A stretch of 53,220 nucleotides of DNA from Verrucomicrobiales bacterium (lineage in GTDB: Bacteria > Verrucomicrobiota > Verrucomicrobiia > Verrucomicrobiales > DEV007), in assembly GCA_016795385.1 (NCBI GenBank), contig JAEUHI010000051.1, forward strand, positions 1-53,220. Reading direction: 5' to 3'. Positions within the stretch are counted from its first letter, which is position 1. Each line of letters begins with the position of its first letter. The position numbers and the translations under genes are program-made. Positions 1-9,165 of this stretch are shown here, piece after piece. The notes under the pieces were generated by a model. It saw nothing but the letters and a program-made list of their open reading frames with translations, had not been told where the DNA came from and did no database searches.

Positions 1-1
1 C

Positions 2-118
2 CAGCGCTTCACGGTGAGGACTTTGAAATTCATCCGTTGGCTTAGGAACTTCGTCTACCGCCCGACTTCCTGGGAAGCGGCTCTGGCCCGGCTACGCCAG
101 GTCTACGCGACTTTTTAG
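2..118 (+). CDS. 3' end of a cut-off gene, unknown product
   Basis: Frame 2 is open from the window edge to a TAG at 116-118 and encodes 38 residues rich in Arg, Trp and aromatic residues, ending in RLRQVYATF. The other two forward frames have stops within this stretch. I do not recognise the family; the basic, aromatic C-terminus would suit a transposase tail, but nothing proves that. The upstream part lies outside the window. Confidence 0.3.
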   Translation, partial: QRFTVRTLKFIRWLRNFVYRPTSWEAALARLRQVYATF

Positions 119-164
119 GGCGGAGTTTTCCACACCGTTCAGGCATGAAAAAAGCGCGCGTTGA

Positions 165-1319
165 TCAGGCTTCGCGGTAGAGCAGGTCGACCAGATCTAG
201 GGACTTGCGGTTGGGGAGGATTCCGGATTCCATTTGATTCATGACATAGGCAAAGGAAAGACCGGCCTCGGGATCGGCGAAGGCATGACTGCCGCCGGCT
301 CCGGGTTGACCGAAGGCAGAAGGGGAGGGACCGAACAGTTGGCGCTGCTTCCGCCCGGTCGTATCGAGCGGATCGGTTTTGAATCCTCCGGTAAAGGCGG
401 TGGGGAGCAGCAGGGTCTGGTCGGGGCCGCTCGTCTGAAGGGTGCGGGCGGTGCGGACGACACGGGCGGGTAACACCTGGACACCGTCAAAGGCGCCGTC
501 GAGGGCGAGGATCTGGTAAAACTTGGCGAGGGCACGGGCGGAGCCGATTCCGCCAAAGGCCGGGAGACCGGCCTGAAGATATTCGAGCTGGTTGATCTCA
601 CCAAGGGATCGCATCCCCGAAGGTGAGGCAAAGGCGGCGAGGGCGAGGGAATCGGTCTGGGCAAGGGCGCGATAGAAAGGAATCTCCTCCTCGTTGGGGC
701 GTTGCACCTTGGGCGGAACCATTACGGCAAGCCGATCGAGCAGGTGCGCAGGGAAATCGCCGATCCAGAAATCGATGCGGAGCGGAGTGCCCAGATTCTC
801 GTTCCAGTATCGGCCCAGGGGGACGCCTCCGGTGACCCTCCTGACGACTTCGTCGAGCAGGTATCCGATCGTGCGGGGGTGATAGCCGTGCCCTTCTCCG
901 GGAGTCCAGAACGGCTTCTGTCGCACCATCGCGGCGATCACTTCGCCATGGGAAAGAAGGTGGGGGCGGTTCCCGGGCGAGAGGGCCGGCAGCCCGGCCT
1001 GATGGGAAAGAAGTTGGACGAATGTCAGGGAGCTTTCCCTCGCGGCCAGAAGCTCGGGCCAGACTTTGGAAACAGGATCGTGTGGCGACAAACCGGCATT
1101 CTCGAGGGCGAGGAGAAAGGCGACGGCGGCGGGCCCTTTGGTGGCGGACCAGACCGGCGCGAGGGTATCGGCCTTCCACGGAACCTCGCGCTTCGGATCG
1201 GCCCATCCCTGATGGAGCGAGACGATTTCCTCGCCGCCCCTCCAGACCGAAAGCGAGGCACCGAGTTCCCCGCGCTCTTCAAAATTCCGGGAAAAACGTT
1301 CTTCGAGCGCTTCGATCAT
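165..1319 (-). CDS. class C beta-lactamase-like serine hydrolase (EstB/LACTB type)
   Basis: A 384-residue protein of the beta-lactamase/penicillin-binding superfamily. The catalytic SxxK tetrad is S58-A-T-K61, and a YHPRTIGYL block provides the Tyr motif in the form usual for EstB/LACTB-like esterases, so an esterase or peptidase is more likely than a true beta-lactamase. No signal peptide is visible, suggesting a cytoplasmic enzyme. I took the Met at 1319 because the upstream extension (to 1370) overlaps the TPR gene and does not look like family sequence. It is last in the minus-strand run and starts 5 bases beyond the stop of the TPR gene, so it is probably co-transcribed. The substrate cannot be read from the sequence. 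Confidence 0.85.
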   Translation of the reverse strand: MIEALEERFSRNFEERGELGASLSVWRGGEEIVSLHQGWADPKREVPWKADTLAPVWSATKGPAAVAFLLALENAGLSPHDPVSKVWPELLAARESSLTFVQLLSHQAGLPALSPGNRPHLLSHGEVIAAMVRQKPFWTPGEGHGYHPRTIGYLLDEVVRRVTGGVPLGRYWNENLGTPLRIDFWIGDFPAHLLDRLAVMVPPKVQRPNEEEIPFYRALAQTDSLALAAFASPSGMRSLGEINQLEYLQAGLPAFGGIGSARALAKFYQILALDGAFDGVQVLPARVVRTARTLQTSGPDQTLLLPTAFTGGFKTDPLDTTGRKQRQLFGPSPSAFGQPGAGGSHAFADPEAGLSFAYVMNQMESGILPNRKSLDLVDLLYREA

Positions 1320-1323
1320 CGAT

Positions 1324-1791
1324 TCAGAGAGCCTCGGCGATGCCGGCCAAATCAGGATCGCCGAGGGCACGGTCGCGGAAATTCCGATCCATTTCGACGG
1401 AGAGACGCAGCCAGGTCAACGCTGCCTGCGATTTGCCGAGAGCCACTTCGTAACAGGCGAGATTATAGAAGTAGACGGGTTCGTCCCGGAGGGTTTCAGG
1501 ACCTGCCTGGATCAGTTCGATGGCGTCCTCAGTACGACCGAGGGCATGCAGGCAGTAGGCCCCCTGGATGAAGCCGGCATGATTCTCGGGGTGAAGACTG
1601 CAAAGGATGCCGCACAAGGCCAAGGCTTCCTCGATTTTTCCCTCGTCGAGACGGATGGTGATGCGGAACTCGCGCACCTCGGGTCGGTCGCGCTTGTCCG
1701 GGGGAAGTTGGTCGAGTTCGGACCAGGCCTCGTCGTACATCGCGAGGTCGAGGTAACCGCGGGCACGGTCCAGCCAGTAAGGTTCGGTCAT
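1324..1791 (-). CDS. small TPR-repeat protein
   Basis: A 155-residue protein made almost entirely of helix-turn-helix tetratricopeptide-like units (for example YLDLAMYDEAWSEL and GAYCLHALGRTEDAIELI), ending just before the hydrolase gene. TPR proteins act as protein-protein adaptors; no enzyme motif is present and no signal peptide is seen. The longer open frame to 2127 is a shadow of the transglutaminase gene; the start at 1791 (Met-Thr-Glu-Pro) is where TPR-like sequence begins. It lies 52 bases downstream of the transglutaminase gene, so it belongs to the same minus-strand transcription unit. Confidence 0.8.
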   Translation of the reverse strand: MTEPYWLDRARGYLDLAMYDEAWSELDQLPPDKRDRPEVREFRITIRLDEGKIEEALALCGILCSLHPENHAGFIQGAYCLHALGRTEDAIELIQAGPETLRDEPVYFYNLACYEVALGKSQAALTWLRLSVEMDRNFRDRALGDPDLAGIAEAL

Positions 1792-1843
1792 GAAAAGGGG
1801 AGAAACGGTCGGGTGGGAAATGAGCCGCCGCATGAGACGATTG

Positions 1844-3946
1844 TCAATCCCGGCGGTTCTCCCGCGACCACGCTTGCAGCTCTTCGAGGAGGCGGCTTTC
1901 CGTCTCTTCTTCCCGGGGTGTCCCGACATACGTCGTCCGGTAATGATAGCGGACCGCCTCCGCGGCGGCGGGCGGCGGACAGACGCGATCGGAGATTCGT
2001 TGAAGCAATTCCCGCCAAGTTTGTCCGGAACGACGGTGGATTCCAGCATCCGTGGCAATCGCTTCGAGGGCGATGAGAAAGCCGGGAGTTCGGGGCGGCG
2101 TAAAACGGTCGACGTCCCCGGGGGCACCGTGAGTGGCGGCGCCTTTCGAACCTTTTCCCAGACGCCAGCTCAAAAGTCCAATCAGGCCGAGCCCCAGGGC
2201 GCTCGCGAGGAAGAAATTCCGGGAAAGCCATTCGACGGCAAGGAGGAGGAGTTCGCTCCAATCCGCGCCTGCGGCCGCCCGGGTTTCGTCGAATTCGGAG
2301 AGGTCATGATAGGGCAGTTCCTCCAGGAGAGGCAGAGGTTGGGAAGAGGGGACCCGTGATGCGGCGGTGGGGACTCGCGGGGTCGTGTCGAAGACCTTCC
2401 ACTGGTGATCCGGTGTCAGGACCTCGGCCCAGGCGTGGAAATCGCTGTCACGAAAAGCGAAGAGGCGTTGGCCGGGATCGGCGATGCCGCCCGCGAAACC
2501 ATAGGCGATTCGCGAAGGGATCCCGAGGCTCCGAAGCATCAAGACGGTGGCCGCCGCGTAGTGTTCGCAATGACCCCGCCCATGGCCGAAGAGAAACGCT
2601 TCGATCGGACTCGAACCGTCCGGGGTGTTGAAGTGCAGTGAATAACTGGTCTGTGAGGCGAGAAATTGCCGTATCGCACCGAGCGGGTCGTCGGCCGGAA
2701 AGGCAGCGCTGATCGAGCGAATCTTCCCGGACAGGGGCGAGGGGGGCATCTGCAGATAGACTCCGGGGATTTCCATGGTCCGCGGAACCTTCAGGTCACC
2801 GGCCCGGATCCCGGTAGGGGCATCGGCGGCGACGGAGGCGGTGTATTGCAAAAGCTGAATCTCCTCGGCTTCGGAGAGTTGATACCAGCCGTCGGCGAAT
2901 TCGTAGACGGACGGCGCGTGGATCGCCACCGCGTTGCTGATGAGCGGAAGATGCGTGAGCGAAAGTCGATCGACAAAGTAGGTGTGCCGACGCGAGGGAT
3001 CGTTGTTGCTGATCAACCGACCGGCCGGGTCCAGATCGATGCGCTGGTCCTCCCGGCCGTCGTCCCCATCATAGAGCCAGAGACCGCTGCGGAGGGGAGA
3101 GATCACTTCGTCGCTTTCAAACAGGGCGAGGGTGGAAGTGCGAAGGTAGAGCGGCGCTTCGGACCAAGTGCGGTAAAGCGACGGTGCATGGGCTCGGATT
3201 CGTACGGCCACTTCGCCACGGAACTTGAGATTCGCCTCGCGAGGGAGTTTGCGAGAGGCCGCGTCGCCGAGCGGGCCGCGCGATCCGATCTCGGGACCCC
3301 GTGAGGTGGTAAGTTCGAGTGAACCCTCGTCTTCGTGAATGAAAACGTGTCTTAGCCCGGAGGCGGCCGCGGATGATCCCGCGATGATCGCGGTTAGAGC
3401 CAGGCATCCTGGCAAAACCACCCACGCGATTCGCCGGATCGGGGGCATCCCCGCGAAGATGAGGTGGGCGCACCAGATCATCAAGGGCAGTGCCGCCACG
3501 GGATGGGCTTCCCAAGGACCAAAATCGTACAGGATTGTCGCGGCCGAGGCGCCGAGGACGATCAGACCGCCGCCTACTCCCGCGTAAGCTCCGATCTCAA
3601 AAGGGACCGTCCGTCCGCTCGGTGGACGGAAAGCGGAAACAAGGGCGGCGAACCAAAGCAAGGAGAGTCCGCCATGGAAGGCCCATGGCATCTCGGCCCG
3701 GATGGCGAGGGCGCGGCCGTCTTGAAAAAGACGTGTCTCGATCCAGAGCGCGGCAAGGCTGATAAGGATGGGGCTGACAATTCGCGCGACTTCACCTCCG
3801 GCGAGGCGGGTCGAGACCCATCCTCCGGCCAGGGAAGCCAGAAGCACGAGAAGGGTCAATCCCATCGGCACGGGTGAGCCCGAAAGCATCCAGCCCGCGA
3901 CCGATGCCGCGAGCGGAGCGAGCAAGGCGGAGAGACGGGGATTCAT
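1844..3946 (-). CDS. TgpA-like membrane transglutaminase-domain protein
   Basis: A 700-residue integral membrane protein. Roughly residues 1-220 contain several hydrophobic helices, followed by an extracytoplasmic segment with a transglutaminase/papain-like core: Cys460 in GHGRGHCEHYA, His504 in DFHAWAEV and Asp520 in VFDTTP form the expected Cys-His-Asp triad. A further helix near residue 580 and a short C-terminal DUF4129-like tail (TYVGTPREEETESRL) complete the TgpA architecture. The start at 3946 overlaps the end of the DUF58 gene by 4 bases (ATGA), indicating translational coupling. MoxR-DUF58-TgpA clusters are widespread; their job is usually assigned to envelope or protein-complex maturation, but the substrate is not known here. 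Confidence 0.9.
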   Translation of the reverse strand: MNPRLSALLAPLAASVAGWMLSGSPVPMGLTLLVLLASLAGGWVSTRLAGGEVARIVSPILISLAALWIETRLFQDGRALAIRAEMPWAFHGGLSLLWFAALVSAFRPPSGRTVPFEIGAYAGVGGGLIVLGASAATILYDFGPWEAHPVAALPLMIWCAHLIFAGMPPIRRIAWVVLPGCLALTAIIAGSSAAASGLRHVFIHEDEGSLELTTSRGPEIGSRGPLGDAASRKLPREANLKFRGEVAVRIRAHAPSLYRTWSEAPLYLRTSTLALFESDEVISPLRSGLWLYDGDDGREDQRIDLDPAGRLISNNDPSRRHTYFVDRLSLTHLPLISNAVAIHAPSVYEFADGWYQLSEAEEIQLLQYTASVAADAPTGIRAGDLKVPRTMEIPGVYLQMPPSPLSGKIRSISAAFPADDPLGAIRQFLASQTSYSLHFNTPDGSSPIEAFLFGHGRGHCEHYAAATVLMLRSLGIPSRIAYGFAGGIADPGQRLFAFRDSDFHAWAEVLTPDHQWKVFDTTPRVPTAASRVPSSQPLPLLEELPYHDLSEFDETRAAAGADWSELLLLAVEWLSRNFFLASALGLGLIGLLSWRLGKGSKGAATHGAPGDVDRFTPPRTPGFLIALEAIATDAGIHRRSGQTWRELLQRISDRVCPPPAAAEAVRYHYRTTYVGTPREEETESRLLEELQAWSRENRRD

Positions 3947-5091
3947 GATCGGGCGAGCGCTCGGATGCGAAGACTGGGGCGCGAGCCGTGGGTCAATCGC
4001 GTCGTATCGAGGCAGGTGACGTGGGGAAAGCGCGCCCGAGCGGCCTCCTCCCAGCCCGCGAGCGGGCCGTCGCCAAGGACGAAGACCTCGTCGCAGGCGG
4101 GGAAGGGATCGCCATCCAGTCCTTTGGGCCCGGCGAAGGTCCCTTCGATGGTGGACAGTGGTCGACGGCGCGAGAGGGCGAGGGTGTCGAGCATCGACGA
4201 GAATTCGTGTCTCTCGCGGAGCAACACGGGCACGCCTGGAGCCTGACAAAACCACACGGGGATCTCCTCCCGTTGGAAACGCATGAGCAGACCGGTGGCG
4301 ATCCGCAGGATCAGTTCATAGGTCTCGGGTGTGATGAGGGTGCCCGGAGCCTCGTAAGAATGCAGGAAGATTCCGTAAAGCGAGGGTTTCGGCCGGGGTG
4401 GTTCGGTCTCGGCGAATTGCAGGCGGCCGGAGCGGAGGCTGGTGGGCCAATGAATGCCCCGCACGGGATCGCCGTGACGGAATTCACGCAGATAGCGGAA
4501 CTCCGAGAGCGGATCGGGCGGATCGTTCACGTTCTCGGCGGACTCCTGGGAGAGGAGCTCGAGCCTGTCGCGCAATCGGGAAGGCAACCAGGGTTTTGGC
4601 AGCACGAGGGTGGCGTGATCGTCGCGAAAGCCGCCGTGTTGTTCTGTCAGGAAAATTCCAAGTGGCCAGGTTGATGCAAGCGTCCACGGTTTTGCCGGTA
4701 GGGGACCGCGGCGATGGGCGAGACCCGTGCAACGGAGATCATGTCGAGCGTGCCCCTGTGTGGAGACCTCGCGCTCTCTCACGGCCGGGGCGAGGGGATC
4801 GGTGAAAGAGGCATCGGCGGAATCCGGAAAAGAGGGACCGAGCCGCAGGTGCAGCCGCATCGGAAAACTTTCTCCGGCACGGGCCCGGCGAGGCAGTTCA
4901 CGGACGACTTCGACTCCCTCGAGATGGCGGGCCGCGAAATGACGGCAGACGAAGAGGATGCATGCGAGGGAGATACCGACGGCGAGGATGGGGCCGGAAA
5001 ACAACACCAGACCCGCCGCCGTCGTCAGCGCCGCGGCCGAGCTGATGATGAGCCCGGTCTGAGTGAGGCGTGGCGGCGATGCGAGGGGCAT
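3943..5091 (-). CDS. DUF58 domain protein
   Basis: A 382-residue protein with two N-terminal hydrophobic segments (residues ~13-50) and the DUF58 signature REFRHGDPVRGIHWPTSLR in the middle, followed by a vWA-like C-terminal part. DUF58 proteins are regular partners of MoxR ATPases. The stop overlaps the start of the transglutaminase gene by 4 bases. It begins 88 bases after the MoxR stop. The CCTGACAAA motif at 4242-4250 lies inside it and is read as Phe-Cys-Gln in the sense direction. Confidence 0.9.
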   Translation of the reverse strand: MPLASPPRLTQTGLIISSAAALTTAAGLVLFSGPILAVGISLACILFVCRHFAARHLEGVEVVRELPRRARAGESFPMRLHLRLGPSFPDSADASFTDPLAPAVREREVSTQGHARHDLRCTGLAHRRGPLPAKPWTLASTWPLGIFLTEQHGGFRDDHATLVLPKPWLPSRLRDRLELLSQESAENVNDPPDPLSEFRYLREFRHGDPVRGIHWPTSLRSGRLQFAETEPPRPKPSLYGIFLHSYEAPGTLITPETYELILRIATGLLMRFQREEIPVWFCQAPGVPVLLRERHEFSSMLDTLALSRRRPLSTIEGTFAGPKGLDGDPFPACDEVFVLGDGPLAGWEEAARARFPHVTCLDTTRLTHGSRPSLRIRALARS

Positions 5092-5179
5092 GGTAGGCGC
5101 GATTCTACAGATTCACGAAGCCATGAGGCAAGAGGAACTGTCGATCTTCGCAGCGCCAGCCGGGAACGATTTCCGGACG

Positions 5180-6151
5180 TCACTCCACCGGCACGGTTTC
5201 GAGCAACTCCTCCAACAACAAGCGGAGAGCCGCCCGCCGATTGGAGGCTCCATCGCGATCGAATTCACTTTCTCCGGCCTCGACGCGATGGAGCACGGCG
5301 GGGAGGAAGGCGCGCTTCACGTCTTCGGGAAAGACGGCTTCATGATCCTCCAGAAACGCCATGGCGCGGGCGGCCTGCATGATGGCGAGGGCTCCGCGGT
5401 TGCTGATGGCGGTATCAAGTTCGGGATGATGGCGGATCGCGTCACAAAGACGGATCACATAGCGGAAGATGGCATCCGAGGCGGGGAGCCCGCGGACGAG
5501 GCGCTGCCATGCGGCGACCTGGGCGAGATCGATGCCGGACATGGCCGCGGCGGTTGCTTCGCCAGCGCCGTCGGACCCGCCCGTGGCGAGCCGGGAGGCA
5601 TGGTGTTTCAGGATGTCCGCCCGGATCCCGCTGTCGGGCAGGCTCATCTCGATGGAAACGAGAAAGCGGTCGAGCTGGGGAGCGGGCAGGGGAAAGGTGC
5701 CGGCGCGGTGGCGGTTGTTGCGTGTCGCGACGACCTGGAAGACTCCGGGGAGCGGCCTCGTCACGCCATCGACGGTCACCTGTCCCTCGTTCATGCACTC
5801 GAGCAGGGCGCTCTGGATGCGGGGGCTGGTGCGGTTGATCTCGTCGGCGAGGAGGAGATTGGTGAAGACGGGGCCTTCGATGAACTCGAATCCCTGGCGG
5901 TCCTGCCGGTAGATGGAATAACCGACGAGATCGGCGGGGAGGAGGTCGGGGGTGAACTGCACCCGTTTGAAAGTCCCGGAAATGGAGGTCGCGAGGGTCT
6001 TGGCCAAGGTCGTCTTGCCAACGCCGGGGGGGCCTTCGATGAGGGCGTGACCTCCCGCGAGCAAGGCCGCGACGAGTTCATGCACGGCCGTCTCCGCGCC
6101 GAGGAGGGAGGCGTTCAGATGCGCGAGCAGGTCTTTGAGGGGAGCGTCCAA
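5180..6151 (-). CDS. MoxR-family AAA+ ATPase
   Basis: A 323-residue AAA+ ATPase. Walker A is GPPGVGKTT (residues 40-48), Walker B is LLADEINR (Asp103-Glu104), and the sensor region VVATRNNRH follows, all typical of MoxR. MoxR ATPases act as chaperones that activate or assemble target complexes, usually with vWA/DUF58 proteins. It lies 27 bases downstream of argS, with the 9-mer TTTGTCAGG in between, and is followed by its usual partners DUF58 and TgpA. Confidence 0.93.
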   Translation of the reverse strand: MDAPLKDLLAHLNASLLGAETAVHELVAALLAGGHALIEGPPGVGKTTLAKTLATSISGTFKRVQFTPDLLPADLVGYSIYRQDRQGFEFIEGPVFTNLLLADEINRTSPRIQSALLECMNEGQVTVDGVTRPLPGVFQVVATRNNRHRAGTFPLPAPQLDRFLVSIEMSLPDSGIRADILKHHASRLATGGSDGAGEATAAAMSGIDLAQVAAWQRLVRGLPASDAIFRYVIRLCDAIRHHPELDTAISNRGALAIMQAARAMAFLEDHEAVFPEDVKRAFLPAVLHRVEAGESEFDRDGASNRRAALRLLLEELLETVPVE

Positions 6152-6178
6152 AAGAGGAATGGGGTGTTTGTCAGGATC

Positions 6179-7912
6179 TCACATCCGCTCGGTCGTGGCG
6201 ATGCCGAGCAGCCCGAGTCCGTGGCGGAGCACGCGGCCGGTCAGTTCGCACAAGGCGAGGCGGGTGTGACGGATGTCGCCCTCGACTTTCAGCACCGGGC
6301 AGGCCTCCCAGAACTGGTGGTAGGTTGTGGCGACTTCGTAGAGATAGGCGGCGAGGGCGTTCGGGCGGAAGTCTTCGAGAATCGTCGGAACGATCTCGGC
6401 GTATTGGGCGAGCTTGATGAGCAGTTCCTTCTCGGCCTCCTCGGTGAGGACGAGGTCGCCGGTGCTGCTCTCAAAGCCGCTGCCCAGCTTGCGGAAAATG
6501 GCACGGGTCCGCACGTAGGCGTTGATGAGGTAGGGCGCGGTGTTGCCCTTCAGGCTCAGCATGGTGTCCCAATCGAAGATGTAGTCCGTCATGCGGAACT
6601 GGCTCAATTCCGCGTACTTCACCGAACCGATCCCGATGACGCGGGCGATCGCGGCTTTCTCCTCTTCGGGCAATTCCGGATTTTTCTCCTCGATGATGGC
6701 GCGGGCGCGCTCGATCGATTCGGCGAGGACGTCGGCGAGTTGTACGGTGTCGCCCGAGCGGGTCTTCAGCATCTTGCGGTCTTTCCCGAGAATGCTCCCG
6801 AAGGCGATGTGACGGAAATCGGCGTCCTGCCCGCGGCGTTTCGCGATGGTGAAGATCTGCTCGAAGTGGAGCTGCTGCGGCGCGCCCACGACATACCAGA
6901 TCGCATCGGCACCGAGCTCTTGGATGCGGAAGTCGATCGTGGCGAGATCGGTCGTGGCATAGAGAAATCCGCCGTCGCTCTTGCGGATGATGGCGGGCTT
7001 GTCGGCGAGCTTTTCGTCATCGCGGAAGAAGACACAGACGGCACCTTCGGAGACTTCGGCGATGCCTGAGGCGAGGAGATCCTCGACGAGCGGGGCGAGG
7101 CGGTCATTGTAATAACTTTCGCCGTACCAGTGGTCGAACTTCACATCGAGCAAATCGTAGATCTTCTGCAGGCCGCTCTTCGATAGCTCGACACAGCGTT
7201 CCCAGATCGCGAGATTTTCCGCATCACCTCCTTGCAGGGCGACGAGCTCGGATTTGCAGGCTTCGAGGATGGACTCGTCCTCCTTGGTGCGGGCGTTCAC
7301 CTCGCGGTAGACGCGGAGCAGCTCGGGAATGGGATCGGCCTCGAGGGCGGACTGGTCGAGGAGGTGTTTCCACCCCCAGAGGATCATGCCGAACTGCGTG
7401 CCCCAATCGCCGATATGATTGTCGGAGATGACGCGATGGCCGAGGAATTTCGCGATGCGCCCGAGCCCGTCGCCGAGGATGGTGCTGCGGATGTGGCCTA
7501 CGTGCATGGGCTTCGCCACGTTCGGCGCGGAGAAATCGAGCACGATGGTTTTGGGTGACTCGGTCAGGGCGACGCCGAGCCGCGCCTCATCGCTGAGGAG
7601 TTCCCCGAATCGGGTCGTGAGGGTGGCCGTGGTGAGGCGGAAATTGATGAAGCCGGGTCCGGCGATCTCCGGTTTTTCACAGAGTCCCGCACCATCGAAG
7701 GCCTCGACGATGGCCGCTGCCACTTCGCGAGGGTTTTTCTTCAAGGCCTTCGCGAGGATCATCGCCGCGTTCGACTGGTAATCCCCGAACTGGCGGTTTT
7801 GTGTCGCATCGACCTGGGCGGTGAATCCGGGTGGGATTTCCGCGGCAAATGGGGTGTTGGCGAGAGCCTTCTGGAGGCTCGCGGCGATCGATGCGGCAAA
7901 GGTGGCGGACAT
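6179..7912 (-). CDS. argS: arginyl-tRNA synthetase
   Basis: A 577-residue class I synthetase that charges tRNA-Arg in the cytoplasm. The N-terminal Add1-like domain leads to the HIGH-type motif HVGH (residues 137-140, in NVAKPMHVGHIRSTILGDG). The KMSKS-equivalent region GKDRKMLKTRSGDTV and the C-terminal DALR helical domain (ALAAYLYEVATTYHQFWEAC) are present. I chose the Met at 7912 rather than the open frame to 8005 because the extension overlaps the PTS gene and is Pro/Ser-rich. The length is normal for the family. It lies 34 bases downstream of the EIIA gene, so the pair probably shares a transcript. Confidence 0.97.
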   Translation of the reverse strand: MSATFAASIAASLQKALANTPFAAEIPPGFTAQVDATQNRQFGDYQSNAAMILAKALKKNPREVAAAIVEAFDGAGLCEKPEIAGPGFINFRLTTATLTTRFGELLSDEARLGVALTESPKTIVLDFSAPNVAKPMHVGHIRSTILGDGLGRIAKFLGHRVISDNHIGDWGTQFGMILWGWKHLLDQSALEADPIPELLRVYREVNARTKEDESILEACKSELVALQGGDAENLAIWERCVELSKSGLQKIYDLLDVKFDHWYGESYYNDRLAPLVEDLLASGIAEVSEGAVCVFFRDDEKLADKPAIIRKSDGGFLYATTDLATIDFRIQELGADAIWYVVGAPQQLHFEQIFTIAKRRGQDADFRHIAFGSILGKDRKMLKTRSGDTVQLADVLAESIERARAIIEEKNPELPEEEKAAIARVIGIGSVKYAELSQFRMTDYIFDWDTMLSLKGNTAPYLINAYVRTRAIFRKLGSGFESSTGDLVLTEEAEKELLIKLAQYAEIVPTILEDFRPNALAAYLYEVATTYHQFWEACPVLKVEGDIRHTRLALCELTGRVLRHGLGLLGIATTERM

Positions 7913-7946
7913 GGAAAACGGGGACGAAATCAAGGTTGCCGGATGT

Positions 7947-8414
7947 TCAGGCGGCAGCGCTGGAGTAGCAGAGGGTGTCGTAAATGGCCGACTCATCGGG
8001 TGCATCGGCGAGGCGCTGGCGGATCCCGGCGGGATTCAGGGTTCGGGCGATGGTGGCGAGGGTTTGCAGGTGCAGGGCGTGTTGCGACTCCGGCACCATG
8101 AAGAGCACGACAAATCTCACGGGCACGTGATCCACCGCGTGAAAATCGATGCCGGTCGTCGATCGGCCGAAGGCTCCCACCACTTCGGTCAGCCCGGGCA
8201 GGAAGCAATGGGGGATGGCGACACCGTTGCCGATGCCGGTGCTGCGCTGTTCCTCCCGCAAGGTGAGGAGTTCGAGCGCCTCCCGATGCGCGTCACGGGA
8301 GATCGCCTCCAAGGTGACGAGCCGGTCGAGCAACTCCGCGAGGGCCTCGAATTTCTCGAGAGACCGCATCTCGGCGATGATCCGCCCGGGATGGATGAGG
8401 TCGGCCAGCGCCAT
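7947..8414 (-). CDS. PTS EIIA (fructose/PtsN-type) domain protein
   Basis: A 155-residue stand-alone EIIA domain of the fructose/mannitol (PtsN) superfamily. The phosphorylatable histidine is His69 in GIGNGVAIPHC, the standard motif. No EIIB or EIIC permease lies near it, which suits a regulatory PtsN-like role in a phosphorelay rather than sugar uptake. It is the first gene of the minus-strand run that continues into argS. It is divergent from the phosphatase at 8552, with 137 bases between them that should hold both promoters. Confidence 0.88.
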   Translation of the reverse strand: MALADLIHPGRIIAEMRSLEKFEALAELLDRLVTLEAISRDAHREALELLTLREEQRSTGIGNGVAIPHCFLPGLTEVVGAFGRSTTGIDFHAVDHVPVRFVVLFMVPESQHALHLQTLATIARTLNPAGIRQRLADAPDESAIYDTLCYSSAAA

Positions 8415-8551
8415 GTGTGTCAGGTGTGGGAAGGGGGAAAAGAGACGAGCATAAGCACGGGAGAGGCGGGATCAAGGCAGTTTTTCGGGCTTTGCGGCTT
8501 TACAATCCCGGGTTCAGGGCTCCATTGCGGGGTAGTTTCACGCCCGATCTG

Positions 8552-9031
8552 ATGAGCCAGCGAGTCCTTTTTGTCTGCACCGGAAACGTCTGCCGCAGCC
8601 CGATGGCGGAAGGATTTCTGCGGCATATGGCAAAGGAAGCGGGCGTGGAAATCGAGGTCGGATCGGCCGGTCTGGGCGCGATGGAGGACATGGCTCCGAG
8701 CCGGAATTCCGTCACCGCGATGCGTGAGGAAGGGATCGACATCTCGAGGCAGCGCAGCCGCATGCTCACGCCCGAGATGGTCGAGGAATACACCCATATC
8801 TTCGGTCTGGGCAGTGGTCACGTCGAGACGATCCACGGTTATTTCCCCGAGGCGCAGGAAAAGACCTTCGTCCTTCGCGAGTTTGTCGCCGATGGCCTCG
8901 ACGTGGAAGTGCCCGATCCGATCGGCGGCGATCTCGATGAATACCGCCTCACCCGCAATCTCATCAAGGAGGCCATGCCCTCGATTTTGAGATTCGTCCT
9001 CACGGGGGATCCGGCGAAGCCGAAGGGGTGA
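8552..9031 (+). CDS. low-molecular-weight protein phosphatase
   Basis: A 159-residue LMW-PTP with the P-loop CTGNVCRS (nucleophile Cys9, Arg15) at the N-terminus and a DP pair with the likely general acid Asp122 near the C-terminus. The family removes phosphate from tyrosine or arginine residues in the cytoplasm. The residue after Asn in the P-loop is Val. Arginine phosphatases of the YwlE type carry Thr there and tyrosine phosphatases Ile/Val, so tyrosine phosphatase activity is the better guess. The open frame begins at 8417, but the Met at 8552 gives the normal family N-terminus. Confidence 0.92.
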   Translation: MSQRVLFVCTGNVCRSPMAEGFLRHMAKEAGVEIEVGSAGLGAMEDMAPSRNSVTAMREEGIDISRQRSRMLTPEMVEEYTHIFGLGSGHVETIHGYFPEAQEKTFVLREFVADGLDVEVPDPIGGDLDEYRLTRNLIKEAMPSILRFVLTGDPAKPKG

Positions 9032-9099
9032 GACGGGTCACGGGTCACGGGGATCTTTGGTGGCTTTGGGGACGTAGGCTTTCAAGAGCTTTCCCTCCC

Positions 9100-9128
9100 T
9101 TGACTTCGCCCCCGTCCCGCTTTAGGAA
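9100..9128 (+). promoter_or_regulatory. possible sigma70-type promoter of the RpiB-SHMT gene
   Basis: TTGACT at 9100-9105 followed 17 bases later by TAGGAA at 9123-9128. The -35 matches well, the -10 poorly (3 of 6). It sits 38 bases before the chosen start codon at 9166. Confidence 0.3.
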
Positions 9129-9165
9129 ACGCCTTTCATTTTCACAACCCTGCCTCCCTTCATCC

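Noticed and set aside
5063..7069. Long plus-strand open frame (668 codons) opposite argS and moxR
   Set aside because: Shadow of two well-supported genes in GC-rich DNA; Gly/Glu/Asp-rich composition, no domain.
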